From positions 62,001-126,000 of the forward strand of contig NZ_WBIN01000007.1 in NCBI RefSeq assembly GCF_009749385.1: a stretch of DNA of 64,000 bases, read 5' to 3'. This DNA comes from Agromyces allii. GTDB lineage: Bacteria > Actinomycetota > Actinomycetes > Actinomycetales > Microbacteriaceae. The position numbers were made by a program, and so were the translations under genes. Below the pieces are notes generated by a model, which saw only the letters and a list, made by a program, of their open reading frames with translations, did not search any database and was not told the DNA's origin. Each line of letters starts with the position of its first letter. Positions within the stretch are counted from its first letter, which is position 1. Of the stretch, positions 16,794 through 24,635 are shown in pieces.

Positions 16794-18524
16794 TCAGTTC
16801 GGGGGTTCATCCGGAGCTCGGTTCGGCGGCACCGGCGGAGGCGACGGCGGGCCGTCCGACGGCGCATCGGGCGCGTACCGATGGAGCCGTCCGTCGACGG
16901 CCTCGGCGGCCTCGCGCGCACTCGCCGTGTAGCCGAGCACGACGGCGAGGAAGCGCTCCGACCGGAGTGCGCGCAGGTCGAGCGCCGTGCAGGCGCGCAC
17001 CGAGGCCGTGCGCCGGGTGCTGCGCAGCAGGGCGATCTCGCCGAAGCCCTCCCCCGAGCCCAGCGTCGCCACGACGCGGCCGTCGCCCAGCACCTCGGCC
17101 TCGCCCGCCTCGACCACGTAGTAGCGGTCGCCGACCTCGCCCTGCTCGAAGACCGCGGTGCCCGCCTCGACGGAGACGGGCTCGAGGCTCCTGGCCAGCT
17201 GCTCGATCGACGGCAGCGGCAACGTGCGGAACATCGGCACCCTGCGCAGCAACGCGACATCCGCATCGAGCACGCCGACCGAGCGGTCGAGCCGGCGCAG
17301 CCGCCGCCAGCACATAACGGCGAGCACCGGGCACAGCAGCCCGATGGAGATGAGCGCACCCTGGACGCCGAGCAGGTCGCTCGCCACGGCCGCGACGACC
17401 GCACCGATGCCCGTGAACACCGCGACGAGGCTCTCGAGCACGCCGAAGACCCGGGCGAGCACCTCGTCGGGCGCCAGACGAGCGATGAGCGTGAACCCGG
17501 CGACGTCGATCAGGGCGTTGCCCACGCCGATGAACGAGAGCATCACGAGCGCCGCGGACTGCTGCGGCACGAGTCCGACGAGCGTCAGCGGCAGCCCCCA
17601 CAGGCCGACCCCGACCGCGAACCACGCGCCGAGCCGACCGGTGCCGACGAGGAACGACGCGCCGAGCGACCCGAGCACGGCCCCGACGCCGACCGCCGCC
17701 ATGAGCGCTCCGACGCCCGGCTCTCCGGTGCCCAGCAGTTCGATGGCGACGACGACCGAGAACACGGTCAGCGCGCCGCGCGTCAGGGCCTGCGCCGCCG
17801 CGAGCCCGAGGATCAGGAGGAGTCCGCGATGCTGCGCGACCGCGCGAACGCCCTCGACCGCCTCCGCGACGAGGTTGGGCCGGCCGGTCGCAGACGGACG
17901 CGGCGGCGCGTCGTACCGCATGCCGACGAGCAGCGCGGCCGCGAGGAACGAGGCGCACGCCGCGACCGCGAAGACGACGTCGACCCCGGTGAACCCGAGC
18001 AGCACCGCGGCGATCAGCGGCCCGACGAGCGTCGCGGCCGAGTCGAGCAGCCCGCGCACCATGTTCGCGCTCGCGAGTTCGTGGCCCGTGCTGCAGAGCG
18101 AGGGCAGCAGCGCCGAGTGCGCCGGACGGTAGAGGGTCGCCGCGATCGTCGAGAGCACGGCGAGCACGTAGACGACCGAGGTCGGCCCGGAGGCGGCGAT
18201 CACGACCGCGGCGCCGGCCGTCGCGACGCCGCGCACCACGGACACCAGCACGAGCACGCGCTCGCGGCGCCCGCGATCGGCGAGCGGCGACAGCAGCGGC
18301 GCGAGGATCGCCGACGGCAGCATGCGCAGCAGCCCCACGAGTCCGACGGCGGCCGCGCCGCCGTCGCGGTACGCGACGATGCCGAGCCCGACGGTGAACG
18401 CCCACTCGGCGGTCCACGCGCCGAGGAAGCTCAGCTGGGCGCGACGCAGGTTCGGGTTGCGCCAGTTGCTCGTGAACGCTGCGACAGCGTCGTGCAGCCT
18501 GCCGCGGCGACGACCATCGCCCAT
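16794..18524 (-). CDS. MFS transporter fused to cyclic-nucleotide-binding domain
   Basis: A 576-residue fusion. Residues 20-415 contain about twelve hydrophobic helices with MFS-type loops (for example LADRGRRERVLVL after helix 2). Residues 425-545 form a CRP-like cNMP-binding domain whose phosphate-binding cassette is GEGFGEIALLRSTRRTASV (491-509), retaining the Glu and Arg that contact the cyclic phosphate. The last 30 residues are Pro-rich. The fused sensor would let cAMP, cGMP or a similar ligand gate transport. Start is ATG. The downstream gene is cyclase-like DUF2652, so ligand maker and sensor may be paired; this is inference. The transported substrate is unknown. Confidence 0.85.
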   Translation of the reverse strand: MGDGRRRGRLHDAVAAFTSNWRNPNLRRAQLSFLGAWTAEWAFTVGLGIVAYRDGGAAAVGLVGLLRMLPSAILAPLLSPLADRGRRERVLVLVSVVRGVATAGAAVVIAASGPTSVVYVLAVLSTIAATLYRPAHSALLPSLCSTGHELASANMVRGLLDSAATLVGPLIAAVLLGFTGVDVVFAVAACASFLAAALLVGMRYDAPPRPSATGRPNLVAEAVEGVRAVAQHRGLLLILGLAAAQALTRGALTVFSVVVAIELLGTGEPGVGALMAAVGVGAVLGSLGASFLVGTGRLGAWFAVGVGLWGLPLTLVGLVPQQSAALVMLSFIGVGNALIDVAGFTLIARLAPDEVLARVFGVLESLVAVFTGIGAVVAAVASDLLGVQGALISIGLLCPVLAVMCWRRLRRLDRSVGVLDADVALLRRVPMFRTLPLPSIEQLARSLEPVSVEAGTAVFEQGEVGDRYYVVEAGEAEVLGDGRVVATLGSGEGFGEIALLRSTRRTASVRACTALDLRALRSERFLAVVLGYTASAREAAEAVDGRLHRYAPDAPSDGPPSPPPVPPNRAPDEPPN

Positions 18525-18563
18525 GTGGAGAACTCTAGGGCTCGCGCGTCGCCGCGCGCCGGA

Positions 18564-19115
18564 TCAGGAGTAGACGTGCGGCGCGAGGATCGCCACGTCG
18601 CGCAGGTTGCGGTAGCGCTCGGCGTAGTCGAGGCCGTAGCCGACGACGAACTGGTTCGGGATGTCGAAGCCGAGGTACTTGACGTCGATCTCGACCTTGG
18701 CGGCGTCGGGCTTGCGCAGCAGCGCGCAGATCTCGATCGAGGCCGCGCCGCGCGACTCGAGGTTCTCGAGCAGCCAGGAGAGGGTCAGGCCGGAGTCGAT
18801 GATGTCCTCGGCGATGAGCACGTGGCGGCCGGTGAGGTCGGTGTCGAGGTCCTTCAGGATCTTCACGACGCCCGACGACTTCGTGCCCGCGCCGTAACTC
18901 GAGACCGCCATCCAGTCCATGCTGACGTGCGTGCGGAGTTCGCGCGCGAGGTCGGCCATGACCATGACTGCGCCCTTCAGCACGCCGACGAGCAGCAGGT
19001 CCTCGCCTTCGTAGTCGGCCTCGATGCGGCGGGCGAGCTCGGCGAGCTTCGCATGGATCTCGGCTTCGGTGACGAGGACTTCGGTCAGGTCGGCTTCGAT
19101 CTCGCTCGCGTACAT
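18564..19115 (-). CDS. hpt: Hypoxanthine phosphoribosyltransferase
   Basis: Salvages hypoxanthine and guanine to IMP and GMP using PRPP. The 183-residue protein has the PRPP-binding motif VLIAEDIIDSGLT and the N-terminal LVGVLKGAVMVMADL loop. Start ATG at 19115 follows a strong AGGAGGAGCG. The tilS-hpt-ftsH order is a long-conserved bacterial arrangement; here two extra genes separate hpt from ftsH. A TAGGCT -10-like element lies further upstream in the 157-nt gap to tilS, so it may have its own promoter. Confidence 0.95.
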   Translation of the reverse strand: MYASEIEADLTEVLVTEAEIHAKLAELARRIEADYEGEDLLLVGVLKGAVMVMADLARELRTHVSMDWMAVSSYGAGTKSSGVVKILKDLDTDLTGRHVLIAEDIIDSGLTLSWLLENLESRGAASIEICALLRKPDAAKVEIDVKYLGFDIPNQFVVGYGLDYAERYRNLRDVAILAPHVYS

Positions 19116-19227
19116 TGGCGCTCCTCCTGGGCGGGGTGTGGTCAGGGGTTCTCGCGCATCGATGGTGTTCGACGAACGGATGCCACGAGCCTAAACCCCC
19201 GTTCCTGAAGGCGTCCCCCCTGATCGC

Positions 19228-19242
19228 GGGCGGGTTCCGCCC
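19228..19242 (-). terminator. Short GC hairpin between tilS and hpt
   Basis: GGGCGG and CCGCCC flank a three-base loop, 31-45 bases after the tilS stop. No T-run follows on the minus strand, so it may only attenuate readthrough into hpt. Confidence 0.35.
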
Positions 19243-19272
19243 GATCGGGCCGGCGAGGCCGCTCGAACCGGC

Positions 19273-20382
19273 TCAGTGGTCGTGCGGCAGCACCTCGGTC
19301 GAACCGGTCGTCGAGAACACGACGTACCGGCCGGCGCGGGTCGCACGCACGCCGCCGGGCAGGTCGAGCGGCCCCTGGCCGTGCCAGTCGGTGACGAGCC
19401 GAGCGACCTCGAGCGTCTGCACGCGCGAGAGCGAGACCCCGAACTCGCTGCCGATCACGTGCCGGATGATGCGCTGGCGCAGGGCCGCCGGATTGGCGGC
19501 GAGCACGCCGATCGACACGGCGATGCCGGCCTCGGCGGGCTCGCAGATCTCCTCGATGAGCTCCTCGATCTGGGCCTCGAACGCGTCGTCGTCTTCACGC
19601 AGCTGCTCGGCGGTGCGCACGAGCGCCTCGGCGATGCCCGGCCCGAGCTCGGCCTCGAGCACGGGCAGCACCCGGTCGCGCACGCGAACGCGCGCATAGG
19701 AGGGGTCGGCGTTGTGCGGGTCGTTCCACGGCTCGAGCCCCGCGTCGGCGCACGCCTCGACGGTCGTGGCCCGGCGGACGCCGAGGAGCGGACGGGCGTA
19801 GCGTCCCGAGCGGGCGGGCATGCCGGCGAGGCTCGCGGCCCCCGATCCGCGGGCGAGGCCGAGCAGCACGGTCTCGGCCTGGTCGTCGAGCGTGTGCCCG
19901 AGCAGCACGCACGCGGCATCCGTCGACCGTGCAGCCTCGTCGAGCGCGGCATAGCGGGCACGGCGGGCGGATGCCTCGGGGCCGCCCGCGCCGTCGACCT
20001 CGACGCGCTGCACGAGCACGGGGTCGAGCCCGAGCTCGCGGGCCTGCCCGGCCGCGCGCGCCGCGACCTCGGCGGACCCGACCTGGAGCCCGTGGTCGAC
20101 GACCACGGCGCCCGCACGCAGGCCCGCGCGCGGCGCCTCGAACGCCGTCGCCGCGGCGAGCGCGAGCGAGTCCGGACCGCCGGAGAGCGCGACCAGCACG
20201 AGCGGCGCATCGGGCGGTGTCTCGAGACGCTGCGCTCCTCGACCGGCGTCGGCCTGCGCGGGAGCCAGCGGGTCGAGCACGGCCCGCACCGCCCGTCGGA
20301 CGTCGGCGATCGGCGGGGTCAGACGCGGGCGACGGCTCGTCGCGGCATCCGTCGACTCGCCCGGTTCGGTGGCAGGAGGCAT
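19273..20382 (-). CDS. tilS: tRNA(Ile)-lysidine synthetase
   Basis: Modifies C34 of the CAU-anticodon tRNA-Ile to lysidine with ATP and lysine, allowing AUA decoding. The N-type ATP pyrophosphatase P-loop SGGPDS is at about 67-72, with the HTLDDQAETVLLGLARGSG segment further on. The protein is 369 residues. Residues of about 48-57 (GRGAQRLETP) are encoded by a REP-like element also found at 21181-21209, so this N-terminal stretch is probably an insertion. Start ATG at 20382 has no Shine-Dalgarno; TAAGGT ends seven bases before it, compatible with a leaderless message. Divergent from ppa. Confidence 0.93.
   Translation of the reverse strand: MPPATEPGESTDAATSRRPRLTPPIADVRRAVRAVLDPLAPAQADAGRGAQRLETPPDAPLVLVALSGGPDSLALAAATAFEAPRAGLRAGAVVVDHGLQVGSAEVAARAAGQARELGLDPVLVQRVEVDGAGGPEASARRARYAALDEAARSTDAACVLLGHTLDDQAETVLLGLARGSGAASLAGMPARSGRYARPLLGVRRATTVEACADAGLEPWNDPHNADPSYARVRVRDRVLPVLEAELGPGIAEALVRTAEQLREDDDAFEAQIEELIEEICEPAEAGIAVSIGVLAANPAALRQRIIRHVIGSEFGVSLSRVQTLEVARLVTDWHGQGPLDLPGGVRATRAGRYVVFSTTGSTEVLPHDH
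20219..20247. repeat. REP-like element copy 1, inside tilS
   Basis: A 29-nt sequence beginning GTCTCGAGACGCT and ending CTCGACCGGC. It matches the intergenic copy at 21181-21209 at 27 of 29 positions; the two differences are compensatory G/C swaps around the central GCGCTC/CCGCTG. It lies in frame within tilS. Confidence 0.75.
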
Positions 20383-20473
20383 CGAGTAACCTTATTCCGC
20401 CGATCGCGGCCGGGCACCCGAAGCGGGCTCCGGCGAACGTGACACCGAGCTTCCGACATCAAGGAGAACCCAC

Positions 20474-20959
20474 ATGGGCGAGTACGCCGCCGTCATCGAG
20501 ATCCCCAAGGGGAGCCGCAACAAGTTCGAGGTCGACCACGAGACCGGCCGGGTCTTCCTCGACCGCGTGCTCTACACGACCTTCGTGTACCCCACCGACT
20601 ACGGCTACTTCGAGAACACGCTCGGCCTCGACGGCGACCCCGTCGACGTGCTCGTGCTGCTCGACTACCCGCTGTACCCGGGCGTGGGCGTCAAGGTGCG
20701 CCCCGTCGGCGTCTTCAACATGACCGACGACGGCGGCAGCGACGCCAAGGTCATCGCGGTGCCGGCCGGCGACCCCCGCTGGAACCACATCCAGGACGTC
20801 GACTCGATCCCCGAGTTCACGCGCAAGGAGATCGAGCACTTCTTCGAGCACTACAAGGACCTCGAGCCCGGCAAGTGGGTCAAGACCGAGGGCTGGGGCG
20901 ACGCGGCCGAGGCCGACGCCATCATCCAGGCGGGCATCGCCGCCTTCCCCGGTCACTGA
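20474..20959 (+). CDS. ppa: Inorganic pyrophosphatase, family I
   Basis: Hydrolyses pyrophosphate to phosphate in the cytoplasm and pulls biosynthetic reactions forward. The 161-residue protein has the family I features: [35 protein letters not shown] with the metal-binding aspartates, and [11 protein letters not shown]. Start ATG follows AAGGAG at ideal spacing. Transcribed divergently from tilS and ended by the strong hairpin at 21018-21052. Confidence 0.97.
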   Translation: MGEYAAVIEIPKGSRNKFEVDHETGRVFLDRVLYTTFVYPTDYGYFENTLGLDGDPVDVLVLLDYPLYPGVGVKVRPVGVFNMTDDGGSDAKVIAVPAGDPRWNHIQDVDSIPEFTRKEIEHFFEHYKDLEPGKWVKTEGWGDAAEADAIIQAGIAAFPGH

Positions 20960-21017
20960 GACCGAGCGCGGTCGCAGAGACCGGCGCAGTCGAGCGGATG
21001 CCGCGGCATCCGTGAAC

Positions 21018-21052
21018 CCGAAGGGGCGAGCCGTGACGGCTCGCCCCTTCGG
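21018..21052 (+). terminator. Strong terminator after ppa
   Basis: A perfect 15-bp stem (21018-21032 with 21038-21052) around a GTGAC loop, arms beginning CCGAAGGGGCGAGCC. There is no T-tract. It also faces the end of the convergent NlpC/P60 gene and may act in both directions. Confidence 0.8.
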
Positions 21053-21180
21053 CGTTCGCGACGTCGGTCGCTCAACCCGACGGGAGGAGATCGGGCCCAT
21101 GGGAGGAAGATCCTGCGGAACAGGTCCTCCGCTCGGCGCGGACGCCTCCCGTCGACTCGACGCGAGGCGCGCCGACGTCG

Positions 21181-21209
21181 GTCTCGAGACGCTCCGCTGC
21201 TCGACCGGC
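21181..21209. repeat. REP-like element copy 2, intergenic
   Basis: Intergenic partner of the element in tilS, 27 of 29 bases identical. It begins GTCTCGAGACGCT and ends CTCGACCGGC, and lies between the ppa terminator and the NlpC/P60 gene. Confidence 0.75.
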
Positions 21210-21217
21210 CGAGCGGG

Positions 21218-22537
21218 TCAGCCGGCGGGGCGGGCGGCCGCGGCGGGCGAGCCCCAGATGAAGTACTCGCGCACGGGGACGCCCTCGCGCGGTGCCTCGA
21301 GGATGCGTCCGCCGCCGAGGTAGATGGCGACGTGGTAGTAGTCGCCGCCTCCACCCCAGAAGAGCAGGTCGCCGCGCTGGATCTGCGAGAGCGGCACGGC
21401 CTTGCCCTGCGCGGCGAGCGTGTAGTACTGGTTCGTCGCCGAGTGGGTGCCGATGCCGATGCCCGCCGAACCGTAGGCCGCCTGGGTCAGTCCCGAGCAG
21501 TCCCACACGTCGGGGCCCGCTCCGCCGAGCACGTAGGGCTCGCCGAGCTGCTGGCTCGCGAACCAGATCGCCGTCTCGACGGCACCGGCGTTGGGCGGCC
21601 CCGGAGCCGGGTCGACCGAACCGCCGCCGCCCGCGTCGCCACCACCGCCGTCGCCACCGCCGCCGCCGCCGGAGTCTCCTCCGCCACCGCCGTTCGCGGC
21701 CTCCTCGGCGGCTGCAGCCGCTGCGGCCTCCGCTGCCGCCCGTGCTGCGGCGGCCGCCGCAGCGGCCTCGCGCGCCTGCCCCTCCGCCCGCTCGCGCTCG
21801 AGCTGGGCCGTCGTGCCCTGCAGGCTCGCGAGCTGGGCGTACAACTCCTCCGAGCGCTGCTGCTGCTCGGCCACGGCCGCGTTCGCGGCATCCGCGGCGG
21901 CCGCCGCCTCGTCGGCACGGGTCTCGGCGAGGGCGGCGAGCCGCTGGCGCTCGGCCGCGGCATCCGCTGCCTGGGCCCGGAGCGCATCGGCGGTGTTGCG
22001 GTCGCTCGTGGCCTGCTCGTAGAGGTCGTTGGCCTGCTCGCCGAGCTTGGACGCCATGCCGAGCTGCTGCAGGAGCTTCGTCGCATCGTCGCCCGACAGC
22101 ACGAGCTCGGCCGACAGGTCGTTGCCGGCGGTCTTCGCGAGATGCGCGGCGAGCAGGCCCGCGCGCATCTTCGAGATCTCGGCGACCGCATCGGCCTCAT
22201 CGGCCTGGGCCGCGAGCTTCTGCTCGCGATCGGCCGCCCGGTCGCGCTCGTCGACGGCGACCCGCCACGCCTCGTCGGCGCGCATCGACGCCTCGGCCGC
22301 GACATCCGCCGCCGTCTGCAGCCCCGCGAGCAACTCGCCGACGCGATCGATCTCGGCCTGCTTGGTCTGCTCGTTCGCCTTGGCCTGCTCGATGTCGCTC
22401 CACGACGGGTAGTCGGGGTCGGCCATGGCCGGGCCTCCGGCAGCGGCGACGGATGCCGCGACCGCGCCGACCGCGACGGTCGAGAACAGGGTCGCCGGCT
22501 TCACGCGCGAGAGCGGCCTGGTGCGGTTGTCATCCAA
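21218..22537 (-). CDS. NlpC/P60 (C40) peptidoglycan endopeptidase with coiled coil
   Basis: A 439-residue secreted cell-wall hydrolase. A signal peptide (about 1-39, ending AMA) is followed by a long Ala/Glu-rich coiled coil (about 45-285), a Gly/Ser/Asp linker and a C40 domain. The catalytic set reads Cys347 (WDCSGLTQ), His402 (YYHVAIY) and Glu414 (ILEAP), with spacing like mycobacterial RipA. Start is taken as TTG at 22537 because AGGGGGG lies five bases upstream and it overlaps the stop of the previous gene; a GTG 12 codons further in is the alternative. The coiled coil probably mediates autoinhibition or docking to an FtsEX-type activator. Shares the DYPSW start of its mature region with the neighbouring M23 protein. 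Confidence 0.9.
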   Translation of the reverse strand: MDDNRTRPLSRVKPATLFSTVAVGAVAASVAAAGGPAMADPDYPSWSDIEQAKANEQTKQAEIDRVGELLAGLQTAADVAAEASMRADEAWRVAVDERDRAADREQKLAAQADEADAVAEISKMRAGLLAAHLAKTAGNDLSAELVLSGDDATKLLQQLGMASKLGEQANDLYEQATSDRNTADALRAQAADAAAERQRLAALAETRADEAAAAADAANAAVAEQQQRSEELYAQLASLQGTTAQLERERAEGQAREAAAAAAAARAAAEAAAAAAAEEAANGGGGGDSGGGGGGDGGGGDAGGGGSVDPAPGPPNAGAVETAIWFASQQLGEPYVLGGAGPDVWDCSGLTQAAYGSAGIGIGTHSATNQYYTLAAQGKAVPLSQIQRGDLLFWGGGGDYYHVAIYLGGGRILEAPREGVPVREYFIWGSPAAAARPAG

Positions 22538-23822
22538 GGCCGACCCCCCTCGCCGCCATGAACGGGACCGGGTCGATCCGGTATCCATCGGTGTAGACCT
22601 CGAAGTGCAGGTGGCAGCCGGTCGATGCGCCAGTGGTGCCGCTCGCCGCGATGTTCTGCCCGGCCTCGACCCACTGCCCGTAGCCCACGAAGGTGCCGCC
22701 GGGGCGGATGTGCGCGTAGCCGGTCCACACGCCGCCGCCGTGATCGATCTGGATGTAGTTGCCGTACGTGCCGGACCAGCCCGCGAAGCGCACGACGCCG
22801 CTGTTCGCCGCGAAGATCGGGGCGTCGCATCCGGTGCCGAGGTCGGTGGCGTAGTGGAAGCTGTTCGAACAGCCGCCCGAGGTGCAGATCGACGATCGCG
22901 GCCCGTAGCTGCCCGTGATCGAGCCCCACGCGGGCAGCGCCCAGCCCGAGCTCGCGACCTCGCCGGGCGACCCGTTGGCCAATGCCTCCTGACGCCGCTT
23001 CTCCTCGGCCTCGCGACGCTTGCGCCCCTCCTCCTTGCGGATGCGCTCGCCCTCCTCATAGGCGGCGGAGGTCTTCGCCTCGGTGTCCTTGAGGAACTTC
23101 AGCTGCTGCTCGAGCTCGATCTTCTTCGCCTCGGACTCGGCGAGCGCGGCCTCGGCCGCGGCCTGCGCCTCCTGCGCGGCGACGAGCGCCGCCTCGGCGG
23201 CGAGGCGCAGTTTCTCGCGCTCGCCACGGGCCACGTCGGCCTGCCCTGCGAGGGCCGTCGCCGTGTTCGCAGCCTCGTTCGCCCCGTCGTAGATGGCGGA
23301 GGTGCGCTCGACCATCTTCTCCATGCTGCCGAGCTTGCCGAGCAGCGTCTCGGTGGCGACCGAGTCTCCGGCGTCGAGGAACAGCGTGATGCCGACGTCG
23401 GTCGTGCCGGCCCGGTACAACTGCGCGGCGACCTGCCCGGCGTTCGCCTCGGCCGTCGCCGCCGCCTGCGCCGCGGCATCCGCCTGCGCCTGGATCTGAT
23501 CGGCCCGCAGCACCGCGTCGTCGTAGGCCTGCTGCGCGATCAGGAGTTCGTCGGTGCGCTTCTCGGCCTCGGCACGCGTGACCTCGACGTTCGCCTCGAG
23601 CTGCGCGATGAGCGACGTGATCTCCTGCACGGCCGCGGCGCCCGCCTCGGTGTTCGCCTTCGCGGCCTGCAGGTCGTCCCACGAGGGGTAGTCGACGGCC
23701 CACGCCGACGGCGGCGTCGAGATCGGCTGCACCGCCCCCACGAGCGCGGCGGCGAGCACCGCGAGTCCCGCGATGAAGCGGCGGGTGCGGCCGGTCGACG
23801 TGCGTGACGTGGTGTGTTCCAT
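22530..23822 (-). CDS. M23 (LytM) peptidoglycan endopeptidase with coiled coil
   Basis: A 430-residue exported protein: signal peptide (about 1-42, ending AWA), DYPSW motif, two long coiled-coil stretches (about 48-110 and 165-285) and a LytM domain. Zinc and catalytic residues are complete: His323 and Asp327 in HYATD, His371 in YAHIRP and the HLH of 404-406. It is therefore predicted active rather than a degenerate EnvC-type activator. Start ATG has no near Shine-Dalgarno. Its stop overlaps the TTG of the C40 gene, so the two hydrolases are co-expressed and probably act together at the septum. Confidence 0.9.
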   Translation of the reverse strand: MEHTTSRTSTGRTRRFIAGLAVLAAALVGAVQPISTPPSAWAVDYPSWDDLQAAKANTEAGAAAVQEITSLIAQLEANVEVTRAEAEKRTDELLIAQQAYDDAVLRADQIQAQADAAAQAAATAEANAGQVAAQLYRAGTTDVGITLFLDAGDSVATETLLGKLGSMEKMVERTSAIYDGANEAANTATALAGQADVARGEREKLRLAAEAALVAAQEAQAAAEAALAESEAKKIELEQQLKFLKDTEAKTSAAYEEGERIRKEEGRKRREAEEKRRQEALANGSPGEVASSGWALPAWGSITGSYGPRSSICTSGGCSNSFHYATDLGTGCDAPIFAANSGVVRFAGWSGTYGNYIQIDHGGGVWTGYAHIRPGGTFVGYGQWVEAGQNIAASGTTGASTGCHLHFEVYTDGYRIDPVPFMAARGVGLG

Positions 23823-23987
23823 GGATGTCGTGCGGGCGTGCGAGGCCCGTCGCTCCTCAGTTCTCCGTGCAGGGTGGCAGCCTCACCCTAGGCACGCCTC
23901 ACACGCGATTCGGGCATTTCGACGCGCGTGTGGCGGATGCCGCGGCAGCCCTCTCGGAGGGCCGGAACCACCCCCGTCGCGCTCGTT

Positions 23988-24016
23988 TTGCCATTCTGCG
24001 AAACGTCTCGTATGCT
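23988..24016 (+). promoter_or_regulatory. Promoter of tRNA-Glu
   Basis: TTGCCA (23988-23993), 17-bp spacer and TATGCT (24011-24016), about 35 bases before the mature tRNA-Glu. It is a good sigma-70-like match in otherwise GC-rich sequence. Confidence 0.65.
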
Positions 24017-24051
24017 TGCTTCTCGGCGGTCATGCCCCAGGCAAGACCTCC

Positions 24052-24124
24052 GGCCCCATCGTTTAGTGGCCTAGGACACCGCCCTTTCACGGCGGCAGCA
24101 CGGGTTCGAATCCCGTTGGGGTCA
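24052..24124 (+). tRNA. tRNA-Glu (TTC)
   Basis: Cloverleaf of 73 nt: acceptor GGCCCCA pairs with TGGGGTC, anticodon loop CTTTCAC between CCGCC and GGCGG, T-arm CGGGTTCGAATCCCG. No CCA is encoded. First of three tRNA genes in this cluster. Confidence 0.95.
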
Positions 24125-24172
24125 CTGTTGAAGGTCGAAATCTGAAGGTCAAAAGCCACTCAGAACATCAAG

Positions 24173-24178
24173 TACAAT
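24173..24178 (+). promoter_or_regulatory. Possible -10 box of tRNA-Asp
   Basis: TACAAT lies 32 bases before tRNA-Asp in a locally AT-rich stretch. A matching -35 is not obvious. Confidence 0.4.
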
Positions 24179-24209
24179 TGAATAGCTCGAGTGCGAAAGC
24201 ACTTATCGA

Positions 24210-24283
24210 GGCCCTGTAGCGCAGTTGGTTAGCGTGCCGCCCTGTCACGGCGGAGGTCGCGGGTTCAAGTCCCGTCAGGGTCG
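24210..24283 (+). tRNA. tRNA-Asp (GTC)
   Basis: 74-nt cloverleaf: acceptor GGCCCTG pairs with CAGGGTC, discriminator G, anticodon loop CTGTCAC between CCGCC and GGCGG. CCA is not encoded. A terminator follows at once. Confidence 0.95.
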
Positions 24284-24293
24284 CTCAGGCGAC

Positions 24294-24327
24294 AAGCCCT
24301 TTCCCTTACGAGAGAAGGGGCTTTCTC
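24294..24327 (+). terminator. Terminator after tRNA-Asp
   Basis: A 10-bp stem with one G-T pair (AAGCCCTTTC with GAAGGGGCTT, 24294-24303 and 24314-24323) followed by TTCTCC. A usable intrinsic terminator that separates tRNA-Asp from tRNA-Phe. Confidence 0.65.
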
Positions 24328-24353
24328 CTTATCAGGCTTCTTTTCGAGTCTGA

Positions 24354-24429
24354 GGCTCTGTAGCTCAGTTGGTAGAGCGCACGACTGAAAATCGTGAGGT
24401 CACGGGATCGACGCCCGTCGGAGCCACCA
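24354..24429 (+). tRNA. tRNA-Phe (GAA)
   Basis: Acceptor GGCTCTG pairs with CGGAGCC, and the anticodon loop is CTGAAAA between CACGA and TCGTG. The following ACCA may be the discriminator plus an encoded CCA. The T-loop reads ATCGACG, so the usual T at position 54 is A; the 5-bp T-stem is intact. Confidence 0.92.
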
Positions 24430-24431
24430 CC

Positions 24432-24466
24432 AGCCCCGTTCGACTCCGGTCGCACGGGGCTTTTTC
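24432..24466 (+). terminator. Terminator after tRNA-Phe
   Basis: Stem AGCCCCGT (24432-24439) with ACGGGGCT (24454-24461), followed by TTTT. Classical intrinsic terminator for the tRNA unit. Confidence 0.8.
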
Positions 24467-24635
24467 GTTCCCTCTCGCGGGTGCCCCGCTCCCGGGTGCC
24501 CCGGCGCATTACGCCGCGTTGCCGATCCGTCGCGTTCGTGACGGGCGCCCTTCTCCGAGACCGGGTGGTCTGCGAGTCTGCCTCGCATCACACACCTCGC
24601 GCCGACTGCGGCGTCATAGGAGAGGAGAACGGACC

